A DNA stretch of 64,000 nt from Agarophyton chilense (Eukaryota > Rhodophyta > Florideophyceae > Gracilariales > Gracilariaceae): NCBI GenBank assembly GCA_030374765.1, contig JARGXX010000006.1:1-64000 (forward strand). Reading direction: 5' to 3'. Below are positions 1-10,907 of the stretch, one piece after another. The position numbers and the translations under genes were made by a program. How positions within the stretch are numbered: the first letter of the stretch is position 1; every line of letters starts with the position of its first letter. Below the pieces are notes generated by a model. That model made no database searches and was not told the origin of the DNA. It saw only the letters and a list, made by a program, of their open reading frames with translations.

Positions 1-3000
1 GAGCATATCGGCAGTCATGCAATCGGTAGGGCAGTAGAACAAACACAATCGACTTGTCACGTAGAGCTTCTTCGAGTAAGAGTGAAAAACGAATGTCACG
101 ATATGCTTGGTTAGCTGCGATGTTGATACAAACTGCCATTTCGGGCAAGGTCAATGCACCCTTGGTTTGTCAACATATACAGGCGTTGGTTCAACAAGCA
201 ACTTTACCGAATCGTCCACTTCTACTCCAATGACTATGCCGATGCCATTCCACAAACACGCCTAAGCCAGATGGCCTCTTTGGAACCCACTGCACAGAAG
301 ATCACATACTCAGCTTCAGCACTAGACAGTGCAACCACTTCTTGCTGAACGTGAACACCATGACACAGGACCTCCAGCCATCATGAACAAGTACCACTGG
401 TAGACTTGCGTTTGCAACATCGCCTGCCCAGTCAGAGTCCACGTAGCCGTGAAGTGCCAAATCGGTGTTTAAGCCGTAGGTGAGACCAAATGTACAAGTA
501 CCGTTGAGATAGCGAAGCACACGTTTGACTGCCTTCCAGTGAATCTCTCCAGGTTTCTCAACATACTTGGCAAGTTTGGACACCCGCGTATGAGATATCT
601 GGACGAGTTCCTACAGACAAATACATGAGACATCCAATTGCCTGACGGTACGGCACCTCCCTGAGTACATCCTGAATCGCAGACAGGTCCATGCCAACTT
701 CCATTGGAGTGTCAACTGGTTTGGACTGGTGCACGCCAAAACGTTCCAAGACCTTTTGTGTGTACGCAGACTGAGTCAGATACAACTCTCGCATAACTCT
801 GTCACGGTGGATCTCGAATCCGAGTACCATGCGAGCTTGATAGAGGTCTTTCATGTGGAACCGAGATGACAGCTCTGCCTCTACACGATCCATTGTCTTC
901 ATGCTCGGACTTGCAATAAGCAAGTCATCAACGTATAGAGCAATCAGAACAACAAATCCCAGTATCTTTCCGCTGTACACACACTCATCTGCGTCATTTG
1001 GCGTCAACTGCATCTCCTCAACAAGGAACGAGTATATCTTTGCATGCCACTGTCTGGGTGCCTGTCGTAGCCCATAGATGGCTTTCTTCAAACGACACAC
1101 CAGATCCTCGTTACCTTGCTGCACAAAACCTGTTGGCTGCTCCATGTACACTGTCTCCTCAAGGTCACCGTTCAGAAAAGCTGTTTTCACATCCATCTGA
1201 TGCAAATGAAAGTCTCGTACACAGCAGTCACAGACAGAATCATCCTGATCGAGGTAAACTTAACAACAGGTGCATATGTTTCAGAAAAGTCAACACCCTC
1301 GATCTGCAAGAATCCTCTAGCAACCATACGAGCCTTGTACCTGATAGTTGGTTCACCAGATGGTGCTGCTTCATACTTTTGCACAAACACCCACTTGGAC
1401 GAAATCACGTTGCTGTCTGCTGGCCTTGGCACTAAGTCCCATGTGTCATGCTCAATTAGTGACTGGTACTCACTCTTCATTGCCTTCTTCCATGCTTCGG
1501 AATCAGGACGTGACACAGCATCATCATATGACGACGGGGTGTCATCACTGGCAGTGAGTAGAGCAGTTTGCACGCCACCATGAGCTCGGCTTCCTACGTT
1601 CACGCGTGGACATACGAACAGGTTGTGTCTCATGCACTACAGGCTCAACTGGTGTATCAGCTGCGGAATCATCAACAGAGCTGTCAGAAGCATCATCAGA
1701 GTCAGGCAAAGGCGCAGAAGGGTCATCATCGCTGGGTCCACTAGATGTGTCAGATGTAGAGGTATCATGTGGACTAGACATATTACTAAAGTCAATGTCT
1801 GCGTAGTCCTCTTCCTCATAGCTAAACTGGTTGTCTGAGCCCGAAAACTCATCAAACCGTACATCTCTTGACACAATCACCTTTTTCTTTTCAGAGTCCC
1901 ACAACTTGTATCCGTGAGACCCTGGGGTGTACCCAATAAAGATAGCTTCCACACCACGCTCCTCTAGCTTCTTCAGCTTATGATCCACAACCTTGTACCA
2001 GCATCGGCTCCCAAACACACGCAGGTTGCTCACATCAGGCTTCTGACCGTGCCACAGTTCATATGGTGTCACACTACTTGGAAGAGCTTTGCAAGTCACA
2101 CGGTTGCGCACATACACTGCAACATTCAGTGCCTCAGCCCAAAAGTGCTTTGGCAATTTCTTGTGACATAACATCGATCTGGCCAAGTCCATGAGTGTGC
2201 GGTTGAACCGTTCGGCAAGTCCATTCTGCTGAGGATTGTAAGGCACAGTTCGCTGATGCTCAATACCGTGACGTTCAAGTTCTTTGGTAAAACGATGTGA
2301 CAGATATTCACCACCGTTGTCAGTGCGCAATGCTTTGAGCACACTCTCACGTGCGGTGATGGTTTTCACTTGTCTGCCAGTTTGGTTTTGAACAAACTTG
2401 AGCCACCTTAGGAACATCTGGAACACCTCATCCTTAGTTTTGAGCATGTAGAAGAAGCAGAAACGACTGTGATCATCGATGAATGTGACGAAGTAGTGCG
2501 AGCCTCCCAAGGATTTCACACTTAATGGACCTGACACATCGGAGTGAACAAGTTCCAGTACGTGTTTTGCTCGTTCCCCCCCTTGCTTGGGAGTCGGAGC
2601 ACGGGTTGCTTTTCCTACTACACATGAGCCACACACATCTGAATCCTGCGCAACGTCTACATTGAGCCCTGACACAACCTTGTTTCCAACCATATGCTTG
2701 ATACCATCCACATTCACATGAGCCATTCGAGCATGCCATAGTGACAAGTCCGACACAAGTGCGCTGTTTACATCTGAACACTGGTGTGCAGCAGTGCAAA
2801 GGTAGTATAGGCCTTTGACGCGGCGCCCCAAGGCAACCACTTTTGACCCCTTGTATACACATACCTTCTCTTTTTCAAAACACTACTTTGCACCCCACAT
2901 CACAAATCGCCGATACAGAAAGCAAATGGTACCTTAAATTCGGTACATGAACAACTTGCTTCAGCTGGCACTTTCGTTTGGACCCTTCCACAATCAGATC

Positions 3001-3978
3001 AAGCTCCACACTACCGTGACCAACAGACTCTAGTTTGGAATCATTACCGATGCTAACGCCAGAAGACACCTTACTATCATATGTTTGGAACATGGATTCG
3101 TCAAAAGTCATGTGGGCAGTAGCACCAGAGTCAACAATCCAGTCACTGTTCGTGGCTTTATCAGAGCCAGTAGCAATGAGACATACAAAGTCAGAGTCGT
3201 CGCCACCCGTACTTCGCTCATCGCTGAGCTCAGTATTGACAGTTGGGTGAGCAGCATCGACCTGATTCATGTTAGCCCCATCACGTTGCTTCTTGAAACA
3301 GTTCCTCTGGATATGACCCTTCTTATGACAATAATGACACTCGATGTTCTTCCATCGCGACTGCCTGCCAACCAAAGCTGCCTCACTTCCACCAGGATCC
3401 TCCTTGGCACGATCGTTCATTCGCTGCTCTTCTTGCAGCAGACGACTCTTCACAAACTCTAGAGTGAGTTGACGATCGCCAATCGTGGTATCAATTGCCA
3501 CGATGAGGTGCTCGAATCTTTCCGGAAGTCCGCATAGGATGGCCATAGCGATGTCCTCCTCCTCAACAACAACGTCCATACACTTCAGGTCCGATGCCAG
3601 ATGACGTACACGGTTGATGAACTGTAGCATTTTCTCATCATCACGCATCCTGGCAGAGTAGAAGGACCGTCGGGCGTTGATTTTGTTGAGCAGAGTCTTG
3701 CGTTGGAACACATCGCAAATGGCTTTCCACATATCGGCAGCGTTGTCGGCGTCCCGCACATGATCTAAATGCTCATCACTGAGTGTGAGACCAATAATAG
3801 CTCTGGCCTTGGCATCTTTCTTTTTCCAAGTCGACAGCTCATCTTCGTCAGTGGGTCTAACAGAGTCGAGGTGGCCGTCGAGATCCTTGAGTGCAAGCAG
3901 CAGCTCAATCTTCTGCTTCCATACGTGGAAGTTATCCTCAACCAGCTTTTCGATTTTCACCCCACTGAACGAATCCAT
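1..3978 (-). pseudogene. Gag-Pol polyprotein of A1, 3'-partial with many indels
   Basis: This is the same 1341-aa Copia polyprotein described in full for A8 (59207-63232), with the 3' end missing at the window edge. The start is the ATG whose complement lies at 3976-3978. Compared with A2-A8 the frame is broken by single or double extra bases at about 2876-2880 (CAAAAC for CAAAC), 1567-1569 (extra T), 1217-1224 (extra AC) and 581-588 (extra C). Bases 1-410 carry more than ten scattered small insertions and deletions. Domains are still recognisable in separate frames: Gag and CCHC knuckle (about 3300-3980), integrase (about 1850-2840), RT (about 560-1630) and RNase H (1-560). The density of homopolymer-type indels near the edge looks more like unpolished long-read sequence than old decay, so the element may be intact in the organism. 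Confidence 0.85.
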
Positions 3979-5153
3979 GTTGTGCAAAGTGTCACAAGAG
4001 GCCGAGAGAGATGGCTTGACAGCAACAGACAAGTGAACAACAACAACAGACAACAACAACAAAGAAAAAACAACAAATAATTCTTCAAGATTGAACAGAC
4101 AATAGTCTGCGGGCGCACTGGCAGGGCTTCCTATACCCGCGTCCCTAAAGGTCGGACCCCTGGCCCCCAGAGCTCTTCTGGGTAGATAACGGTTTTCTGC
4201 AGTCTACCTCCTCCCACGTCAAAAGGAGAAGGCGCGTTGCTCCTTACGAGGCTTCCAGAGGATGGTTAATGACCGAAGATATGCCTTCACCAAGATGACC
4301 CTCTCTGGCCTCTTTCAAGAACTAGCGCGACCTCGAAACCGAAGCTACTTCAACACCAAGATACGCTTCTAACGAGCAATCAATGAAGATCGCACGCGGC
4401 CTGATCCTGAAAAGGAGGTCAGCCTTCGAAACGTCGCCTCCCCGCGTACTGCGGATCAAAAGCTCCTTATGGATGCTGTTCACAACAGTCCGAGTGCCCA
4501 ACCACAAAGGTCGGGCTCACACACAAAGTTAAACAACCAGCCAAATGCAGTGCGCCACGGCACCCCGTCCACAAATGCACCCGCAAAGTTCAACCAGATC
4601 TTTCGACCGTCACTGTTATCCGCCCTAAAAGGACCAGTGGGGAACCCGCTTGACAGTACACCTGCTTTGGTTCAAGCCGCCAGGCTAACGTCCCCGAGTA
4701 CAAGGAATCACCCAAAGTACCTCGGATCAACCGCTCGTCGCACAGGCCAAGATGCAGACCAAACACACAAACACACACGAACGCTGAGCCAAGAACTCCA
4801 GGCCCAGACTTCAACAAACACGGTCCTCAACCTCTCAGATCAGAACCCGCAAACACGACGCAGGGATCCACAAAACAACGAAAGAGAGGGAGACCAAACG
4901 AAACGGATAGCGATCGACAAAAACGGGCAACAGCGAGCACCCAAACACAATCACAATAATAACGTCCAACCACTACCACCACAACGCCCTCAGGGAGGAA
5001 CGCAAGACCGAAAGAAAATACCAACACCAACCCACGATACGGTCACACACCCGACGAAACGGCGCGGAAACGAAGAGAATAGAACAGCGAAACGGGTGAA
5101 CGGCGGTGCGGGAGAGCGGCGAGAGACGAACTATACGGCAGAGGTCAGCGGGG
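3979..5153 (-). other. A1 5' leader
   Basis: Untranslated leader between PBS and gag ATG. It holds the conserved structured block at 4083-4328 (described at 58850-59095). It is 7 nt shorter than in A4-A8 because one CAACAAA unit is missing near 4070. No convincing gene is seen. Confidence 0.7.
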
Positions 5154-5167
5154 CTGGGCCCATAACC
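5154..5167 (-). other. Primer-binding site of A1
   Basis: Read on the minus strand it is GGTTATGGGCCCAG, directly next to the LTR end. It is complementary to the anticodon arm of initiator tRNA-Met, the half-tRNA primer site known from Drosophila copia. Confidence 0.85.
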
Positions 5168-5856
5168 TGTTGGAAAGGGAAATGCTGAAGGAAAGGTTGA
5201 GGGAATGAAAAGGAAGTTCGCCAGCTCTGGCTTGGATTTACTTGGAGGCGCTCAAACTTTCACTTATATACTACTTCAAAACGTCAGCTGTCTAGACTCC
5301 AACCCAAAGTAAACCCTAGACTACAAAGCAGGGACACTCAATACTACCAATCATATTCAAGCATGACACTAACCCTAGTCAATGTTCATTGCAGCGCCCA
5401 ACAAGGCAATATAACAGTGCGCAGCCCATAATTACACTCACGTGTGCACAAATTCAATATGCCAGCACACACTACTTGCAATCCGCCTCCATACACATTC
5501 ACGTTCCAGCACAGTACACAAAGTCTCCTGTAATACACATGTCACGTCTCTTCTCCAAGTACATTCGTTACACCTTGTGAGATGTGTTCATAGTACACCA
5601 GCTGGACAGGTTGAACAGCGTGCACAGTAGTACAAGTAGACCACGTACACACGTGTACCACAGACAAACCCAATAGTGCCATACCACTTGTACACACCGC
5701 ATTGCATGTGCACATTTGCAGTAGCCAATCACAGCCCGAGTTCACGTTGAGATCCCACTGACACGCATATGCGCTTTTCCAGAGGCACCCTCCAAAACAG
5801 CCCATGCTCCCCTGCACTTTTGGTTTTCAGTGACAGCACAGGGTCAACACCCAACA
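5168..5856 (-). repeat. LTR-A copy L1 (689 bp)
   Basis: Begins TGTTGG and ends CCAACA on the minus strand. It is 8 bp shorter than the standard 697 bp because a GTGCACTG-type unit near 5418 is missing, a variant shared only with L12 (63253-63941). It is the 5' LTR of A1 and directly follows the truncated B1 reading frame. Confidence 0.9.
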
Positions 5857-8471
5857 GCAGATGTATCAAGGTCATCAGCAGCACTTTCGTCATCACTTTC
5901 GGAATCCTGTGCATCGTCTTCATTGCTGCCAGAGTCTGACTCCGACTGCCTGAGTGCTGGAATCAGGTGCGAGGATCCGTCGTGAACCACCTCCTCCTCA
6001 ACATTATCGACGGAGAAGGTATCCGATTCGTCATCAATGCTATCACATACTCCCATATCAGAGCTATAGTCAGCATCTGACGCACTTTCATCATCCATGT
6101 AGTTGGCAAGAGATGATGCGCCAGGGAACTTGGATTCATCAAAAGTAACATGTCGTGACTCAATAATACGCCGAGTACCGTCATTATCAACGACGAGTAC
6201 CTTGTACACACCATGCTCAAGAGTCTCCAAGTACACTCCCTCAAGTGCACGAGACTCGAACTTGGGTCCACGCGGAGTCCTTAGCACGAATGCAGTGCAT
6301 CCAAACACACGCACGTGCTTCAACAAAGGTTTATTTCCAGTTACCAGAAAGTAGGGACTGTTGTTAACAGTAGAATGTTGCACTCGATTACGCACAAAGA
6401 TAACATGTTTCAGCGCATATGGCCACAAACATTGTGGTAGATCGGCTTGGATCAGCAACGATCGAGCAGCTTCCACCATGGTACGATTGATGCGCTCAGC
6501 TATAGCGTTGTGTTCGGGGGTGTATGGAGCAGAGAAAGAAGTGAGGCCATGTTCTGCTGCCAAGTTCTCTTGCAGGGCAATATATTCTTCTGCACCGTCC
6601 GAGTGCAAACTTTTGATATGCACTCCTCCAAGCTGCTCAAACTTTGCCGCAATACCCACAAACACATCACTAAGAGCACTGCGATGAATCACCAGACCTA
6701 GGAACACATACCGTGAGTGATCATCGAGGAATGTACATGCATATTGAAACTTGTCCGGAAAAGACTTTTCCAGAGGACCTACAATATCCGAGTGCACAAT
6801 GTCACCAACCGCGGATGCATGTTCAAAGTGACCTGGGAACAGAAGCTTATGAGCCTTGCCAAGTCGACATGCTCGGCATACCTCCTCCATGTCACACAAG
6901 TGCGGCACTCCATCTGCGTACTTGTGTACATGTTGCAGATCACGTTGGTTGATGTGAGCCAGTCGTCGGTGCCACAGTTGAGTCTCCGTAGACTTAGTCG
7001 AAAGCGCAAGTTCCACACCAGCATGCCCTAAAGGTTGAGGCAGTGTGTACATGGGAGATACCTTGTCACGATCACCAATGCCCACCTCAAAACCATTTGA
7101 CTCTAGCGTCAAACGTACACTGTGACGACCGAAGGGCGACTCAATACCTTTGTCGGCCAAACACCCGGTTGAAACCAAGTTGTATCCCAGAGCGGGGGTC
7201 AGTAGGGCATCACTCAGACGTATGTTCGCATTGTCCAAAGGAATGATCACCTCTCCGCGTTGTTTAGATACAACAGATGTGTTATCGGCAAGCATCACTG
7301 TCCTTTCGTCGCAAGGTTCAAGTGAACCGGGCACGAACGCACAAACAGAATGGAAGCAATGTACTGTCGCACCGCTGTCTGCGTAGGTACTCAGGTCATT
7401 CGGCGGAACTATAGTGGTCCTTTCCACAGTTGCACCAGCAATTTCGATTTTGCCAGACTTTCCAGAAGACTTGCTCGAGGCGCTTCTACCACTACTGCCA
7501 CCCATTCGCTTGGGTTGTGGCGACAGTTTATCGAGGATACTCTGCGGCAAGTGGTTGTCCGGGTTGTCCGGATTCATAAAGCAACGATCTTGTGTGTGTC
7601 CATCGCGATCACAGAAGTCGCAATGATGTCCATTGCTCGATCCAGAACGATCAAATGATGACGATCTCAAGGCGGCAGCAAGTGCACGAGCAGTAGACTC
7701 AATGTCGGAGTGACCATCAGACTCCTCATCTTCGTTGTTTGCACTACTGCGGGTACGATTAGTCGATTCAGAATGTTGACCAGATTTTTTCCTCCCCTTC
7801 TTCTTGCGACGTGAACTACGTCCAGACGGCCTTGCAGACACCTGTTTCGCGTTGTATTCATCTATGAGGGTCGTGGCCACGTAGTCCCATGTGAGCTCAG
7901 CGATATCCTTGGTTCGAAGAGCTGCAGCAGTAGACTCCAGTGTGCAATTGGGATCAATAGAAGCAAGTAACATGGGAGCTTTGTGTGACTCCGGTACTGC
8001 CGCATCCTTCCCCTTGCGCTCTAACTGAGCAAATAACGCCGTGTACTGGTCCACATAGCCTGACATATTCTGACCATTGTATCCCATACGGAATAGTTGA
8101 GTCTGCATAGCAATTCTGGATACAGTACGATTGGACGCATACCGTGCATCAAGTAGTGCGAGCATGCGCGCCGGGTCGTCGTCGACATCCATGACCACAC
8201 GAAGTGGCGCATCACCCAAGGCGCATATTATGATTCCACATGCCTTCTCGCGCTTTGCGACAACTCGAGCGCTATCAATAGCGGTATCCGATGTTGCTTC
8301 AGTAGTTGCTGAATATCCAGAATCGGATTCCACAACGTTCCACACACCTTTAACACGGCATGCAGCACGAAGGCGATGGCGCCATAGGGCATAATCCTCA
8401 CCACGCCTTCCATGAAAACGAGGGATTTTCATCCCGGTAGTACTTTCGGATTCCATTTCCGTGTCCGACAT
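5844..8471 (-). CDS. Gag-protease-integrase polyprotein of B1, lacking RT
   Basis: 875-aa protein starting at ATG (complement 8469-8471). Residues 1-210 are a Copia-type Gag with W30 and the usual Y-x2-W context. A basic/serine tract lies at 215-245. The CCHC zinc knuckle is C284, C287, H292, C297. The aspartic protease motif is D365-S-G. The integrase zinc site is H501, H506, C532, C535 and its core is D562, D625, E659 (33 residues between the last two). An acidic Ser/Asp-rich tail follows from about 790. There is no RT or RNase H. The last codons and the TGA lie inside the neighbouring A LTR, so the protein is truncated by that junction. Differences from B2: P for R at 473 and V for L at 808. 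It could make virus-like particles, mature and integrate, but would need RT from another element. Confidence 0.88.
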   Translation of the reverse strand: MSDTEMESESTTGMKIPRFHGRRGEDYALWRHRLRAACRVKGVWNVVESDSGYSATTEATSDTAIDSARVVAKREKACGIIICALGDAPLRVVMDVDDDPARMLALLDARYASNRTVSRIAMQTQLFRMGYNGQNMSGYVDQYTALFAQLERKGKDAAVPESHKAPMLLASIDPNCTLESTAAALRTKDIAELTWDYVATTLIDEYNAKQVSARPSGRSSRRKKKGRKKSGQHSESTNRTRSSANNEDEESDGHSDIESTARALAAALRSSSFDRSGSSNGHHCDFCDRDGHTQDRCFMNPDNPDNHLPQSILDKLSPQPKRMGGSSGRSASSKSSGKSGKIEIAGATVERTTIVPPNDLSTYADSGATVHCFHSVCAFVPGSLEPCDERTVMLADNTSVVSKQRGEVIIPLDNANIRLSDALLTPALGYNLVSTGCLADKGIESPFGRHSVRLTLESNGFEVGIGDRDKVSPMYTLPQPLGHAGVELALSTKSTETQLWHRRLAHINQRDLQHVHKYADGVPHLCDMEEVCRACRLGKAHKLLFPGHFEHASAVGDIVHSDIVGPLEKSFPDKFQYACTFLDDHSRYVFLGLVIHRSALSDVFVGIAAKFEQLGGVHIKSLHSDGAEEYIALQENLAAEHGLTSFSAPYTPEHNAIAERINRTMVEAARSLLIQADLPQCLWPYALKHVIFVRNRVQHSTVNNSPYFLVTGNKPLLKHVRVFGCTAFVLRTPRGPKFESRALEGVYLETLEHGVYKVLVVDNDGTRRIIESRHVTFDESKFPGASSLANYMDDESASDADYSSDMGVCDSIDDESDTFSVDNVEEEVVHDGSSHLIPALRQSESDSGSNEDDAQDSESDDESAADDLDTSAVGC

Positions 8472-9371
8472 ATTTCAGTCTGTTATCCACGAAGCAGATA
8501 GAACGAAACCAAACGAAATTATTTAGTAGAGGGAAGCAGAGTGAGGGACTCAATGCCTTGGGAAGTTTAAGAAAAAGGGCCACGAGCAGTGATGAATTCG
8601 TGGCCGAGCTTGCCCGAACGGAGTATCCCAACTCAAACGTTCGACAGCGAGGACGACAGCGGAGACTTTTGACGTAGCCTGCAACGCTCACCGAGACGCG
8701 TCTCGTACGCGATCACAAGCGGAGCTCGGGTGCTCCCACGCTTGGAGTATACTCAAGGGCAGTGGCAGAAGGCGTACCCGGAACAGACAAACTTCTCGAC
8801 TTCGGGTTGAAACTTCTTGATTGAACCTACCGAGACTTGCTCGAGGTAGGCGGGCGCACTGGCGGGAGAAACTACCTCCGCTACCCTAAAGGATGATCCC
8901 CTGGACCCTGGTTACTCTCTCCAGGTGAGGTAGGCTTTGATTACCTACCGAACTCTGCGCACTTCAGAGTCAGGCGCTTTTAGTCCCTACGAGGCGTCCC
9001 AAGGAGGGGTGTCGTCAAGATACACTTCCCCCAGTTGACCCAAGCTAGCCTCTTGCGGGAAAGTAGCGCGGTCGTGCGGTGTAGTACGGTTGCTCCTACA
9101 CTTCCAAGCCCAATTCATCAACCTCCGTACTCTACGGACGGAGAGCAGGATTTGGCAGACTTCCCGGTCTCGTGCCAAGGGGGTACTAACAAACGCGATA
9201 TGTTTTCGCCACCAAGGAGGAAGTCCGCAGGGTACACGCCTGTCGCAAAACAAAATAGCTTCTTGAATCCAGATGAGCGTTAGTCGTAGATCGCGCACCT
9301 GTCGCAGTAGGGAATCTTCTTGAATCCAAATAAATGTTAGTAGAGCGTGACGTCTGCGAAGAGTCGACGCT
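8472..9371 (-). other. B1 5' leader
   Basis: Leader of about 900 nt. It contains the conserved structured block (8813-9069) and, near the PBS, the 57-bp imperfect direct duplication described for B3. Confidence 0.7.
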
Positions 9372-9385
9372 CTGGGCCCATAACC
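9372..9385 (-). other. Primer-binding site of B1
   Basis: The same 14-nt GGTTATGGGCCCAG as in family A, next to LTR-B, so both families use the same half-tRNA primer. Confidence 0.82.
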
Positions 9386-10018
9386 TCACAACGTGAGCGC
9401 AGGTAAGGTAAAGGAAAAGGAAGAAGAGGGGGAAAAGACGAGAAGAAGACAAAAATAAAAGAAGAGAAATAAAGGAAGGTAGTCAGCCTTGACAATTTAC
9501 TTCGATCGTTGGCGACCGTCATTGAAAACTATACCTACCTCGCACGCAGTTCCGCCGCCGGTGCTGACCGTCGGCGGGTCACCCACGTCTCACACCTTGC
9601 CACTGTGCGACGAGGAGTTGCGCGCCAAAACAATTTTAAACATGAAGCATATCAAATAAAAACTCAAAAAATCATCCAAAGTGGTGCGCCAGTGCAAACC
9701 ACCCCGCGCACCCCAGATTCGGCTGTTACGGCCAAACCCCGTATCCAGCCCACATTCGCACATTCTCTCCAACTGCATAGCCCGTGCTCATTCAGCGCTC
9801 TCGTCCAATCAAATCGCTCCACTTGGGCCGAAGCCCCAACACGCCCCATTAGAACCAGACCACTTGTCCATACCACGTTGCATGAGGGCATTTGCAGTAG
9901 CCAATCAGATGGCCGTTTCACGTTGAGATTGAGATGAGGCGCATATGCGTTTTTCCGCGGAGGGTGCCCAAAAGTGCTCATGCTTAAATCCACTTTTTGT
10001 TTTCCACAATTTCCAACA
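9386..10018 (-). repeat. LTR-B copy 1 (633 bp)
   Basis: Starts TGTTGG after the purine-containing stretch GCCCTTTGGAG and runs to the PBS. It does not end in CCAACA; the bases before the PBS are CTCACGTTGTGA, so the 3' boundary could be 8 bp earlier at the CA. About the first 170 bp resemble LTR-A. Confidence 0.78.
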
Positions 10019-10058
10019 CTCCAAAGGGCTTGGGGGCACAGTCGACCAAACCTCAACA

Positions 10059-10190
10059 GTCCTTTCCACAGTTGCACCAGCAATTTCGATTTTGCCAGAT
10101 TTTCCAGAAGACTTGCTCGAGGCGCTTCTACCACTACTGCCACCCATTCGCTTGGGTTGTGGCCACAGTTTATCGAGGATACTCTGCGGC
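10059..10190 (-). repeat. 132-bp B gag fragment next to LTR-A
   Basis: Matches B gag codons about 309-351, from just after the zinc knuckle to just before the protease. It is joined on one side to the CCAACA end of LTR-A copy L2 and on the other to 40 bp leading into LTR-B. It is a remnant of an internally deleted B element. Confidence 0.85.
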
Positions 10191-10887
10191 TGTTGGAAAG
10201 GGAAATGCTGAAGGAAAGGTTGAGGGAATGAAAAGGAAGTTCGCCAGCTCTGGCTTGGATTTACTTGGAGGCGCTCAAACTTTCACTTATATACTACTTC
10301 AAAACGTCAGCTGTCTAGACTCCAACCCAAAGTAAACCCTAGACTACAAAGCAGGGACACTCAATACTACCAATCATATTCAAGCATGACATTAACCCTA
10401 GTCAATGTTCATTGCAGCGCACAACAAGGCAATATACAGTGCACACAGTGCACAGCCCATAATTACACTGACGTGTGCACATATTCAATATGCCAGCACA
10501 CACTACTTGCAATCCGCCTCCATACACATTCACGTTCCAGCACAGTACTCCAAGTCTCCTGTAATACACATGTCACGTCTCTTCTCCAAGTACATTCGTT
10601 ACACCTTGTGAGGTGTGTTCATAGTACACCAACTGGACAGGTTGAACAGCGTGCACAGTAGTACAAGTAGACCACGTACACACGTGTACCACAGACAAAC
10701 TCAATAGTGCCATACCACTTGTACACACCGCATTGCATGTGCACATTTGCAGTAGCCAATCACAGCCCGAGTTCACGTTGAGATCCGACTGACACGCATA
10801 TGCGCTTTTCCAGAGGCACCCTCCAAAACAGCCCATGCTCCCCTGCACTTTTGGTTTTCAGTGACAGCACAGGGTCAACACCCAACA
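10191..10887 (-). repeat. LTR-A copy L2 (697 bp)
   Basis: 3' LTR of A2. The U5 side is followed by the B gag fragment instead of a PBS. It ends CCCTTTCCAACA, as does L10, whereas LTRs followed by a PBS mostly read CCCTATCCAACA. Confidence 0.92.
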
Positions 10888-10907
10888 CTCCCCCTCTGTC
10901 ACTGACT

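Larger units (their letters stand above)
1..5856 (-). mobile_element. Copia retrotransposon A1, cut by window edge
   Basis: Family A element reading leftward. It comprises the 5' LTR (5168-5856), PBS (5154-5167), leader and gag-pol. The last 24 codons, the polypurine tract and the 3' LTR lie outside the window: base 1 aligns with 10980 of copy A2. Its 5' LTR also serves as the sequence that closes element B1. Confidence 0.9.
5857..10018 (-). mobile_element. Copia element B1, RT-less derivative
   Basis: LTR-B (9386-10018), PBS, leader and gag-PR-IN, cut off at 5857 where LTR-A copy L1 begins without a polypurine tract or a B 3' LTR. The same joint occurs in B2 and B3, so it arose once and was then copied. 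Confidence 0.85.
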
